The notes under the pieces are model-generated. The model made no database searches and was not told the DNA's origin. It saw only the letters and a list, made by a program, of their open reading frames with translations. Made by a program: the position numbers and the translations under genes. A stretch of DNA of 64,000 bases. Origin: Opisthocomus hoazin (taxonomy: Eukaryota > Chordata > Aves > Opisthocomiformes > Opisthocomidae). The stretch lies in assembly GCF_030867145.1 (NCBI RefSeq), contig NC_134417.1, positions 9,091,577-9,155,576 of the forward strand, in the 5' to 3' direction. Shown piece after piece: positions 14,275 to 23,300 of the stretch (its first letter is position 1; every line of letters starts with the position of its first letter).

Positions 14275-16158
14275 TTACATATTTTCCATTGCCCGTTTAG
14301 TAACGTGATCTCTTTCAAGCTCTGATTTCTCCTGGTTTAGATACTCTAGCACCTTTGCTAGCATATCCTCATCCAGATACTGCCTGTTTTGTGTGTCGTC
14401 AGTTTCCCCAGCCATGGAAAGCCTTTTGCTGAGTGAAGCCAGCTTCGCGGCCTCCTGGGGTCCCAGCTTGCTTAGGTGCTCCCTGATGGCCTGCTCCAGC
14501 CGGTCATCTTCCTGCAGGTCACCTTCAGAACCTGGTACTGGGACTCGTTTCATCTGGTTCATGTTGATAACGTCAGGATATTTTGCCAGCACCTTTGCCA
14601 AGTAATCAGCCAGCTCTTCATCCTTCTCATTCAATTTCTCATACTCCCTTTGTCGCCTTTCCAAATCATTTGTCCAGGCAGCTCTGGGAAATGGGTGTCC
14701 TTTCAATCTTCTGGGAATGTAAGACAGTCTTGGCAAATCATTTTCTTGATTCAGACGATTTAGTAAATAGGAGGGATTCTGATTAGCTAAATTGTCAGTT
14801 CCCAGAAGACTGACAATATCTTCAATATTGAGGTCTTCAGGTAGATCTTCTGGAATGACATTAAGAGGCTGCTTCACGTACCCGTTTTTAGAGTTTACAT
14901 TATTTTTAAATATATCACTTTGTCCTAGATTAGTTTCAGCAATCTCGTCAAGGTCTTCTGGGTATTCCACTTCCTGCTCAGCTTCCAACCTTTCACTCTG
15001 AAGCTGCTTTTTTTCTCCAGTTTTCAACATGTCTATTAAATCCTCAGGAGGAATTTGTAAATTCCTTGAGATTTCAATCAGCTGAGCTACAGACTGAGGG
15101 TCGAGTGGCTTATCAAAAAATGTGGGTGCTCTTTTTTCCTGAAGATCTCCTCCAGTCCTTAATTTCCTATTTCCAGCACTGCCCATCAGCCTCTTTAGGT
15201 AATAATTCATTAGCTTTGAAACATCCTCTGACATTTGGTCTTTATTGTCTCTTCTTATTTCATCCTCAAGGAAGCTGAGTTTCCCTGATCTTTTCATTTC
15301 ATCGTCAATCTCCTCTTCATGTTTATCAATTTCCTCTTTGCTGTCTTTTATCTCTTCCTGGATTTGACTTTCCACTTTTTCCTCTATGGGATTCCAATCT
15401 TCTCCTCCAACCACGTCTTCATAGGCAATGTTATTCACTTTATATACATCATCTTCATCATCCGTATACAATTTTTGGTCCTCATCCAGCCTTTCTTTCT
15501 TGTGGTTGCTAGGTCCTGCCATCTTCCCCAGCTCCTGAAACACAGACTCCAACGTAGCAAGGCTTTGGGGTGTGTATTGCTCTTCCACTATTTCATTAGT
15601 ACGCTTGAAAGGGCTGTCTCTTGAGCTGTCTTCATAGTGCCCAAGTGGCATTTTGAGATATTTTTGCCATCTCTCAGGCCACTTGTAAGCCTCATAATCA
15701 TCAGTTACCCCAGCTGGAAAGCTGTTATCTGAACTGAGACCATAAGATTTATTCTCCTTTGGGCCAGCTTTTGACTCTTTCTCAGCTTGCCGCAAGGCTT
15801 CCAACATTACCTTAACCCATTGGGTCTCATCTTCAGTCAAAGAATCCCTTACATTATCTGGTAGGTGAACCTGATCTTTGCTTTCTTTCTGTTGCAGGAG
15901 ATATGGGATGCTTTGATAAGAGTTGTAATCAGGGCTGCTTTCTCCCTTGTTAGTTTGCTTGCGAAGATCTTCTATGTATTCCAAAGCTTTGATCATATCG
16001 GGATTTGGGAACCGCTGTAAGTTTTTCATTACATAGTCTGGATCTTTCTGAAGCAGCTGGTGCTGCTGGAAGGAAGCTGCATCAACCCAGCAGCTTAGGA
16101 CAAAGAAAAACGTGAGAGCGCAGGTTGCTTCAAGCTGGAAGGTTTTAGTTTCTGCCAT
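14275..16158 (-). CDS. SCG2: Secretogranin II (chromogranin C) precursor
   Basis: This encodes an acidic granin of the regulated secretory pathway, which promotes dense-core granule formation and is the precursor of several neuropeptides. The coding region is one uninterrupted exon of 627 codons; the human protein has 617. Residues 1-27 or so are a hydrophobic signal peptide, and the only cysteines (C13, C23) lie in it. Secretoneurin is at 187-219, preceded by KR 185-186 and followed by KK 220-221. An EM66-like peptide spans 222-288 and ends at KR 289-290. A manserin-like peptide spans 539-577 between KR 537-538 and KR 578-579. The C-terminus after KR 621-622 is AMENM, as in mammals. Other dibasic sites are at 302, 323, 342, 383, 483 and 501. 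The ATG at 16,156-16,158 has G at +4, and no ATG precedes it in the 14-nt leader of this exon. Identification is very secure. Confidence 0.98.
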   Translation of the reverse strand: MAETKTFQLEATCALTFFFVLSCWVDAASFQQHQLLQKDPDYVMKNLQRFPNPDMIKALEYIEDLRKQTNKGESSPDYNSYQSIPYLLQQKESKDQVHLPDNVRDSLTEDETQWVKVMLEALRQAEKESKAGPKENKSYGLSSDNSFPAGVTDDYEAYKWPERWQKYLKMPLGHYEDSSRDSPFKRTNEIVEEQYTPQSLATLESVFQELGKMAGPSNHKKERLDEDQKLYTDDEDDVYKVNNIAYEDVVGGEDWNPIEEKVESQIQEEIKDSKEEIDKHEEEIDDEMKRSGKLSFLEDEIRRDNKDQMSEDVSKLMNYYLKRLMGSAGNRKLRTGGDLQEKRAPTFFDKPLDPQSVAQLIEISRNLQIPPEDLIDMLKTGEKKQLQSERLEAEQEVEYPEDLDEIAETNLGQSDIFKNNVNSKNGYVKQPLNVIPEDLPEDLNIEDIVSLLGTDNLANQNPSYLLNRLNQENDLPRLSYIPRRLKGHPFPRAAWTNDLERRQREYEKLNEKDEELADYLAKVLAKYPDVINMNQMKRVPVPGSEGDLQEDDRLEQAIREHLSKLGPQEAAKLASLSKRLSMAGETDDTQNRQYLDEDMLAKVLEYLNQEKSELERDHVTKRAMENM

Positions 16159-16172
16159 ATTTTAAATATTTC
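16159..16172 (-). other. SCG2: SCG2 exon 2 leader and splice acceptor
   Basis: On the minus strand a long pyrimidine tract (about 16,176-16,200) ends in TTCCAAG at 16,173. The exon then starts at 16,172, leaving 14 nt of 5' UTR before the ATG. This matches the known granin layout in which SCG2 has a noncoding first exon and one coding exon. The acceptor is inferred from sequence only. Confidence 0.75.
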
Positions 16173-17013
16173 CTTGGAATAAAGAAGAAGAAGAAAAAAA
16201 GAAGCAGTTAGCATGTGGAGACAGACTTAGCAAACTGAGAAGCAAGATAGAGATTGCTGTTTTTAACTGGAACACATCATGAAGATTACCACCAGTACTA
16301 CAAGTTTTTATTAATTACAGAAACTTAATATAACTCATATGTGGAAGCCATATATTCTGGTGGAAATAGGAGTTTTTCTGAATCCTTCCTATGATTCCTC
16401 AGTTCAATGGAAACTATTGGTTTCCTATGCTAGAAATTTCTTATCTATGCTCAATGTATTTTATGAAAATCAAGTTTCCAATGGCAGCAGGAAAGTATAA
16501 AATACAACTCCTATATACCTCATGAACTGCCCATAGAGGAATCTAGATGTCATTTTGATTATGAAAATGAAGGCTTCAAATGGTAAAATCGGTATATCTA
16601 TATATTTAAATGCCACTCAAAATATGAATATTAAAACTGCATACAGAATTATTTTGTGAGATTTTTCCATAGGGTATCTAATTTCATGCCAGGATAATAC
16701 CACTGAATGGTGTTAGGCTGCAATAAAATTAATGTAATGAAGTGGAGAACGTGGCATATAAATTGACTTGCAGGTTTCTTTCTGTCATTACTGTTAGAGT
16801 TATTACTTCCTTTTTTGCTATTTCATTTTAAAAACATAAATTGTATTACAGGTGAATTTTAGCTAAGAAGCTCTATAAGTGAACCATTTTCCTATGGGCA
16901 ATGATCCCCTATAAGAACAGGATAATTTATCCTACAGGTACAAGATGATTTTACTGAATCCTTTAAAGGCCGTATCAGAAATGAGCTCGAGTAAGGAGGT
17001 TATGAGTGGTGAT

Positions 17014-17033
17014 TTCATTCATTCATTCATTCA
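17014..17033. repeat. (ATTC)n microsatellite
   Basis: About five tandem copies of a TTCA/ATTC tetranucleotide lie within SCG2 intron 1. It is short and likely polymorphic, with no evidence of function. Confidence 0.85.
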
Positions 17034-19323
17034 CTTCTACAGAAATTGAATCAGGTCCCAGGACAGGCAGAAATGTGACCATTGGCAGAAGCCAGCTAAA
17101 TTCAGTTAGCACAGATCAGTAGCAGCCCGTGTCTAGTCAATCTGCCCAGCTCACGTCAGCCAACAATAAATGCTGGAACAGAAGTGGGAAAAATATGCAT
17201 CCAAGTGAATTAACAAGATTACACACTGCTGCATCTGAGGATAGAGCTGCACAAGCCCGGTCCTGCGGGGAGCTGCGCTCCCTCCACCCAGCAAAGGGTA
17301 AAAAATGCCATCACTTATTTCCTAGGAGATGCTCAGGCACTGATACGCTGGGGCCCTGAGACAGACGAGACTCTTTTCTGATCCAGTTACTTTAGCAAAT
17401 GAAGTACAATAATGAGGAAGAAATTATAAAGATAGCAGCCACGTTGATTAATTGACCTGTTTTGGTTCCTTTGGTTTTTGGCTTGGTAAAAGCATCCTGT
17501 TGAGACTCTGGTGATTCATGACAGACTGAAAGAGCTATGTATACCGCTATTTACCCACTGCTCTAAGTAGAAAGTGAGCCTGAATATGCCCATTTCGGCT
17601 CACTTGTAGATTTTTCCACTCAGTTTTTGTTCTTAACACAATGTGACTGAACTAAATAATTAAAGCAGTATCAGTTCAGTTCCCCTCAGTACGCCTGGGC
17701 AAGCTAACAGCCGTAAGAGAAAACAATTTGCCCAACCACTTCTGACTACTCAGGCCTGGAGACGTCTGAGCATTGATTTCACAAAGGATTAGGTCAGAAC
17801 AGCTGATGAGAAGGTCCCACCCTCCCAATCTGAGTTTACCCTGAAACAAAGCCAATGCACTGCTTTGTTTTCTGTCACAGAAAAGGCACTAGTCCTATAA
17901 ATAATGGTATACCTCCATGAAAAACAACCTCACTTTGCTACTAATTGTAGCAAGTAAATGAAATAAAGACTTTATTTTCCAGCAGAGAGAGTGGTTCTTA
18001 ACAGAGTTAGTTTGATCAGTGCCTGAGAAACTCTGTCCTTTCCGAGGGGTGGGGGAAGGGAGACCAGTTCCATAATTATCTGCCAGGCACCTCCCTCTCA
18101 CAGACACCAGAAACTCAGCCTCCTTCCCTGCACACAATTTTGTATAGTTACAGCCTTTGTAGGACTCATCAGCATCCCATTAAACTCAAAATGCACATAG
18201 TCAAGCAAAGTTTAGTTTAGTGTTCCACAAGGATGTTGCTCAGCTGGATATTTCCTTTGCAGGAATAACAGGTCGTTGGCTCCTCTCCAGGTATTTTGGG
18301 TGCATTTGTCTCTAGATCAACTTTCACCTCTAATTTATTGGTAGATGATACTTGAAAGCCTTGTCAAATGGCTTTGGGAATGATTTATTTTAAAAGCTTT
18401 GAGTTCAGGTCATAAAATCTTGTCATTAAATATACTGCATTATCTAGGGTAAGAGGACTCCTCCCCAGCCTTTCAGACTTTAATTCCGTATTTTTTCAGA
18501 AAACAGAGGACATTTTAGTCTGTCTTTAGGATCCATATTAACACATTCTCTTCTGTGCCTCTCAAAGGACAAGGTGCTAAAATGGCTGTTTTGCCTACAG
18601 ATGGGTAATTGTGAAGCTAGCCTAGATGGCAAGCATCTGTTCTCCTCTACTAGCACCTACCAAACAGGAAAATTATCTTTTGGCCAACAAATGTAGACGT
18701 TCCTATTTACAATATGAGGTAATCGAGTTCACGGTTTAACATGTACAAAGGCAATGCAGACTGACAGAAGTTCCTGAGAAAACAGACAAAACAGTAAATC
18801 TCCCTTCTGGGATGTTTCCATGGTAGCAGTAATTTTCTCTCTCGATCTCTCTCAGCAGTCACCTGTGATGTGACTGTAATGTTTCCAGTGAAAATTTGCA
18901 ATGAAAACTCGTAAGCTTTCCTATAGAGGAGTCCCTGCCCTGAGAGTCTGAGGGGGAATCCAACGGCAGCTTTCCATCAGGCAATACATCACGCGCTCTT
19001 CCTCCCATTTACTGTTGCAATGAATGACATGACTGCAGTAGATTTGCTTTTTTAGAAAGCTTGTCTAACCCTTTATCCTGAGCGAGGGACTCAAAACACG
19101 AACAAAATGAGAAACGGGCGAGGAGCAGGGGAAAAGCCCCAGTCCCAGTGCCTGTAACGCCCGTTGGTGTGCGTACGCAGCCGGCGAGTCGGTCAGACCG
19201 GCTCTGCACCCAAGGTAACCTCTCAGCCTGTGTTTTGCCGCGACTGAAGTGCCATGTCGGCGAGCCGGCGCAGCGGCGGACAGAAAGGCGATTCTTCCCG
19301 GCTTCGGCCGCGAGCGACGCCGG

Positions 19324-19341
19324 ACACACACACACACACAC
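19324..19341. repeat. (AC)9 microsatellite
   Basis: Nine AC dinucleotides lie in the CpG island, within the first 200 nt of SCG2 intron 1. Length variation here would sit close to the promoter. Confidence 0.9.
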
Positions 19342-19498
19342 GAAACGCGCACGGCTCCGGTCCGCGCTCCGCAGCTCTATCGCACGGCAAACGGCAGCTG
19401 CCGCCCCGCCAGCGTCCCGCCACGCGGGGTTTGCCTGCACCGCGGCGCTTAGCCCCGCACGGGCCCCGCGTCCCCGGCCCCGCCCGCCCGGCCCCTAC

Positions 19499-19533
19499 CT
19501 GGCAGCGCCGCTCCTGCCGCTCCCGCCGCCGCC
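19499..19533 (-). other. SCG2: SCG2 noncoding exon 1 (5' UTR)
   Basis: The minus strand shows a strong donor, CAG|GTAGGG, with the exon's last base at 19,499. A TATA box about 60 nt upstream predicts transcription starting near 19,530-19,535, which gives an exon of roughly 35 nt. It is rich in GCC/GGC triplets and contains no ATG, so translation should start at the exon 2 ATG. The 5' end is inferred from TATA spacing. Confidence 0.7.
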
Positions 19534-19536
19534 GCC

Positions 19537-19556
19537 TTCAGCACCGGGACAGCGCC
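19537..19556 (+). promoter_or_regulatory. SCG2: RE1/NRSE-like element (REST site) at the SCG2 start
   Basis: The sequence consists of TTCAGCACC, one G, then GGACAGCGCC. Both halves match the classical RE1/NRSE consensus perfectly, but the spacer is one base instead of two. It lies between the TATA box and the predicted start site, inverted relative to SCG2; RE1 works in either orientation. REST/NRSF represses neuronal and neuroendocrine genes in other cell types, which fits SCG2. Whether REST tolerates this shortened spacing here is not known from sequence. Confidence 0.65.
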
Positions 19557-19558
19557 CG

Positions 19559-19564
19559 CTTATA
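19559..19564 (-). promoter_or_regulatory. SCG2: TATA box of SCG2
   Basis: TATAAG reads on the minus strand in a GC-rich setting, 15 nt downstream of a perfect CRE and about 60 nt upstream of the exon 1 donor. A TATA box combined with a CRE is the known promoter plan of granin genes. Confidence 0.8.
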
Positions 19565-19579
19565 CCGCCCTCGCCGCCA

Positions 19580-19587
19580 TGACGTCA
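19580..19587 (-). promoter_or_regulatory. SCG2: Cyclic AMP response element (CRE) of SCG2
   Basis: A perfect palindromic TGACGTCA lies about 50 nt upstream of the predicted start. CREB/ATF-family binding to a proximal CRE is established for mammalian SCG2 and other granins and explains induction by cAMP and activity. It is followed upstream by GC boxes. Confidence 0.85.
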
Positions 19588-19589
19588 GC

Positions 19590-19610
19590 CGCCCCGCCCC
19601 GCCCCGCCCG
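19590..19610 (-). promoter_or_regulatory. SCG2: GC boxes upstream of the SCG2 CRE
   Basis: The minus strand carries consecutive GGGCGGGGC-type motifs immediately upstream of the CRE. These are consensus Sp1/KLF sites, and their place in the core promoter fits that role. Occupancy is inferred. Confidence 0.6.
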
Positions 19611-19690
19611 GCGGGAAGCGCGTCCTGCGCGGCGGGAGCCTGCCCGGGGACCGGCCGAGGGGCCTCCGCGCCCCCCGCCACGGGGACACC

Positions 19691-19924
19691 AAAAGGGGAC
19701 AGAAAGGGAAAATGGGAAGGAAAAGGGGAGAAAAGGAAAAAAGACAAAAAAGAAAAGGAAAAAAAGAAAGAAGAAAGAGAAAAGGGGAGAGAGGAAGAAA
19801 GAGAGGGGAGAAAATGGGAGAAAAGGAAAAAAGACAACAAGGAAAGGAAGAAAAGGGAAAAAAGGAAAATAAAAAAGAGGAAAGGGAGAGAAGGAAGAAA
19901 GAGGGGGGAAAGGGGAAAAAAAGG
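19691..19924. repeat. Long polypurine/polypyrimidine tract upstream of SCG2
   Basis: This stretch of about 234 nt is almost entirely A and G on the plus strand, with only seven pyrimidines (19,700, 19,713, 19,745, 19,815, 19,835, 19,838, 19,870). A 22-nt segment at 19,726-19,747 recurs exactly at 19,816-19,837, suggesting growth by duplication of a roughly 90-bp unit. It begins about 100 bp upstream of the SCG2 CRE. Such tracts can form triplex (H-DNA) structures. The lysine- and glutamate-rich frames across it are composition artefacts. Confidence 0.9.
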
Positions 19925-19987
19925 TTGAAAATAAACCGGGCAGGCAGGGTACAGGCAGTGCCTCCCACTGCTCGGCTCCCACAGCCC

Positions 19988-20023
19988 GGGGGTCATGAGG
20001 CGTGGGGCCGGGGGGTGACGGGG
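19988..20023 (+). other. Potential G-quadruplex
   Basis: Four G runs (5, 4, 6 and 4 bases) are separated by loops of 11, 2 and 4 nt. Folding potential is inferred from the pattern. It lies on the strand opposite SCG2, about 450 bp upstream of its start. Confidence 0.45.
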
Positions 20024-20126
20024 CTGAGACCTTTGTCAAGCTGGCCGGGGCCTGGGGCCTGCGGGCAGGGGCTCACACCCAGCTCTGCGGGACAGGGGCA
20101 GGGGCTGACGGCCGGCTCTGTGCGGT

Positions 20127-20163
20127 GGGAGGGCAGCGGGGGGCACGCCAAGGCTGGGGGGGG
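20127..20163 (+). other. Second potential G-quadruplex
   Basis: G runs of 3, 3, 6 and 8 bases occur with loops of 1, 4 and 12 nt. It is close to the previous G-rich motif, at the outer edge of the GC-rich promoter domain. Functional meaning is unknown. Confidence 0.4.
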
Positions 20164-20278
20164 TGAGCCTGAGCCCAGCACTGCACGAAGGGCAGCGTGT
20201 GCTGTGTGCGCACCTAGCTGTGCCCGTGCGTGTTTTGGCAGCTGCTGGCCTTTTAACAGCTACAGTCCAAGCAGATTT

Positions 20279-20303
20279 AAAAAAAAAAAAAAAAGAAAAA
20301 AAA
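20279..20303. repeat. A-rich homopolymer tract
   Basis: A run of 16 A is followed by G and eight more A. No SINE, LINE body or target-site duplication is recognisable beside it, so I do not call it a retroposon tail. Confidence 0.85.
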
Positions 20304-23300
20304 GCCCTTGAATGAGCCGTTGTAGCACAGTTCTGGCTTTGTGACAGAGTAGTGACAATTCATGGCATCCGTGGCCTCTTCATCAGGTGTGTGAAGCCCA
20401 GGAGCTCTGGACCATCTAAAGCACCCTGAGCACCCTGCTGAGGGCTGGGTGCAGCTGGGGGAGCGGGATGACAGCCCTCCATGGGATGCCTGACACAGAC
20501 AGACTGGCACGGCGGGGAAAGACAAGGCAGAGGGATCCCCCCATGGCAGCTCCCGTGGCTGGGACTGGGGCCAGGCTGCCGCGCTGCCGGCTGCAACCCC
20601 TCTCCCCCCGGTGCGGCTGCTGCCAGCGAGGGGCCACGCACCCACCCACCCATGGCACCGCTGCCAGGCACCACTGGCCATGCCCCGGCAGTTTTAGCCC
20701 CGCTGTCAGCACTGCGTGTGCGCAAAGGGCAGCGCTTGCACGCCCGGCTCAGTGGGGCGAGTGAATACCACTGCGCCGTAAATGCGAAAGCGTGAGACCT
20801 AACACGTTGCTTCAGCTGCTGCTCTGGGTTTTTGCTCGTTCCTTCTGCTTCCTTGCTGTTCCAGAAAGGTTGTTTCACTTTGGCTTTTAAATAAGGACTC
20901 GTCTTCCCCCAAAATAAATCTTCCCTGACAATTTTGACCTTTTACAGCACAAAATGCAAAAAGCTAGGATGAATGTACCTTCCAAACCAATAAATGTTAC
21001 AAAATTAAATTGTCGTAAGAACAGCAAGGTACAAATAATTGCAGCCATGAAGACAGACAAAAGGTCTATCCCTGCTGCATTTGTTGTAGTTGAACTGGAG
21101 ATCTGGAAGCCTGTCATTTCACCTCGCATAGAGTTATGAGTAAAATACAGGACCAGTTTTTGTGCTGAAACTCTTCAGCAACAGCCTTACTCAGGCCCCA
21201 GATACCATCCAAAATGCTCTCTTTCATCACTGGACCCAGGCAGAAAAGAGGCAAAAGAGAAGTTATGTTAGGAGCCACGATAGCAGCCCTGAAGATGGGA
21301 AGCTGAAAGGCATCTGCTGCAGTGAGCAGAAAGCCAGGTCCAAGTCAGCCATGGCCTGCCCTGAGCAGCGGGGAGCTGTAGTGCTGACCACAGCCCCCTG
21401 CAGCGAGGCTCTGTCACTAATAAACCTCAGTCGGACGACAGAACCGTCACTGTGATCAAAACAAAACAAAACTAAGAAGAAAAATGCTCGATTCAGATTT
21501 TCAGGGAGTTCCTTGTGCCTCTGCATGCATCCCCAACAGACTCTTGTTTTGTGCATTCTGCCACCAAACACCTAACACGTATCTAGCAAATTCTCTGTCA
21601 TAAAATCATCCTGCTGCCCCTGTCCATCTATCCCTGGTCTTCAGCATCAGCACGTATTTCAGACAACCCCGATTAACCGGCACATCAGCACGATTCCTTC
21701 CTCCGGTCCTTAACCGCTCGCTTGAGATTGACTGCGTGTGAAGTCAGGCAGACACTTGGCTTAGGTCTCTGCCGTGGCAGTTTGGGGGTCAGTGGATAAA
21801 ATTTACTGAAGGGTATCCACAATTCAGCTGTCAATTTTACTCCACATCAAAAAGCGTTGCCTGGACGTTGTGCTTGTGATTGATTGCATCCGCACAGTCC
21901 TGTAGGGAGGGCCTTTAGTGAATGTACTTTCTTCCTGGTCATACTGAGTGTACGGCATTCTTTTCCTCAGAATGAGTCATGCAACAGAAAATTTGATCCA
22001 TGCTGTCATTAGAAGTTCCATGGCATTTTATACGAGAGTGAGATCACATCACAGCATCTCCAAATTTTAGGAAATTGCATTAGAACTAGCTCAATATCAA
22101 CTGTTTAACAAGAGGAGCTTGGTAATCTTGTTTTTCTGAGTGCATTTTGACGATGCTGCATCCTTTTGTGGCTCCTGGGAACAGACCAGTAATAAACACA
22201 ATCTTTTCCTTGAATGGCCCGCCCTGTCACATGCTCTACCTTACATAGTTATGCATCATGAGAAGCTAGAAGTTAACCAATCATCTTGCATCTTGCATGC
22301 GAACTTCAGGGTAAGTAAAGCTTCAGAGAGATTTTTTTTTTGTTTCATTTCACGTAAGAAACAAGGCAATGGGTGGGTGGGGGAACCTCACCGCAGCAAA
22401 CAGAGGCAGGAGGACTCCGGCGCACTGTGTTGTGTCGTACCCAGCTAGAAGATCATCATCCCTAAAGTAAATGGAGAAAGAAAAGTCAGACAAGTTGACT
22501 TCAGGAGGTAGCAAGGGCTGGTGTGGGGCTCGGTGTCGTTGCACTTGTGCCCAGTCCTGGGACAGCACCAGCACTGGTGGGGTGATGGAACCACCACCGC
22601 TGGTGGACTGCGGTCTCCCAGCGAGACCTGCCCCCATCTCATGTGCCCAGCGCACACGGGAGGATGAAGCAGCGATCCTGATGGTCCGACCATCCCGGCA
22701 GCCACGCGCAGCAGCAGGCAGCACCCTGGTCTGGCTGTCGCGGCTCTTTTCTTCAACACCAAAGTCGTTTGCAGTTTGTGCAGTTCACTTTGGCTCTAGC
22801 TCTCTCCTCCTCTAATTGGTGTCACCAAAGATCAGCACTGCTTAAAAATAAAGCGGGGTTGTGTCAATATTGACTATTTCCCCCCGTTTCTGCCGTTTCC
22901 AGTGGCAACTAAAAATAATTTACAATTCATTACAGACGTGGCATTTCTTGCAGAATAAGTGCCATTGTCACATTTAAAATTCAGTCCATATCTGACTTCA
23001 GTGTCTGCATTTATTCTGCATGTAATGAGAAGGGGGAGGTTTTCTTTCCTCAGAAAAATTAATCTGCCATCACAGATATAGATTCTTTTAAATTATTTTA
23101 ATTTTAAAATACTTGAACTCTGCTTGGGTCCAACATTAGACTTGTTATTTTATGTTCATTTTGCATGCTTGGGAGATCAAACATATTTGTATGCAAATAT
23201 TTTTGGCCTCCCTAAATTTAGTACATAATAAATGGCTCAGATTTCATTTCCAAAGCTGTAAGGGCAGGGAAAAATATAACATTGTAAGGAAAAGTAAGGG

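Larger units (their letters stand above)
16173..19498 (-). other. SCG2: SCG2 intron 1
   Basis: This is the 3.3 kb intron between the noncoding exon 1 donor (CAG|GTAGGG) and the exon 2 acceptor. It is AT-rich except near the promoter, where it enters the CpG island at about 19.1 kb. It contains an ATTC tetranucleotide run at 17,014-17,033. I see no other gene, and the short frames inside it look like chance. Confidence 0.75.
19080..19690. promoter_or_regulatory. SCG2: CpG-rich island at the SCG2 promoter
   Basis: GC content and CpG density rise sharply here compared with both flanks. The region covers the start of SCG2 intron 1, exon 1, the TATA/CRE core and the GC boxes. It contains a CA repeat at 19,324-19,341 and GCC triplets in exon 1. 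Boundaries are by eye. Open frames across it are a by-product of high GC and are not called as genes. Confidence 0.75.

Noticed and set aside
14393-15624. Plus-strand frames inside the SCG2 coding exon
   Set aside because: They are antisense shadows of the SCG2 coding sequence.
19538-20039. Minus-strand frames of 127-159 codons rich in Phe, Leu, Ser and Pro
   Set aside because: These are the pyrimidine-strand translation of the same tract; three frames are open at once, which real genes rarely show.
19254-20311. Long plus-strand open frames of 199-224 codons across the SCG2 promoter and purine tract
   Set aside because: They are built from repetitive AAG/GAA/GGA codons in a purine tract and GC-rich promoter DNA, overlap each other in different frames, and have no domain. 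They are composition artefacts.
20360-20878. 172-codon minus-strand frame
   Set aside because: GC-rich patch with overlapping frames on both strands, no recognisable family and no splice context.
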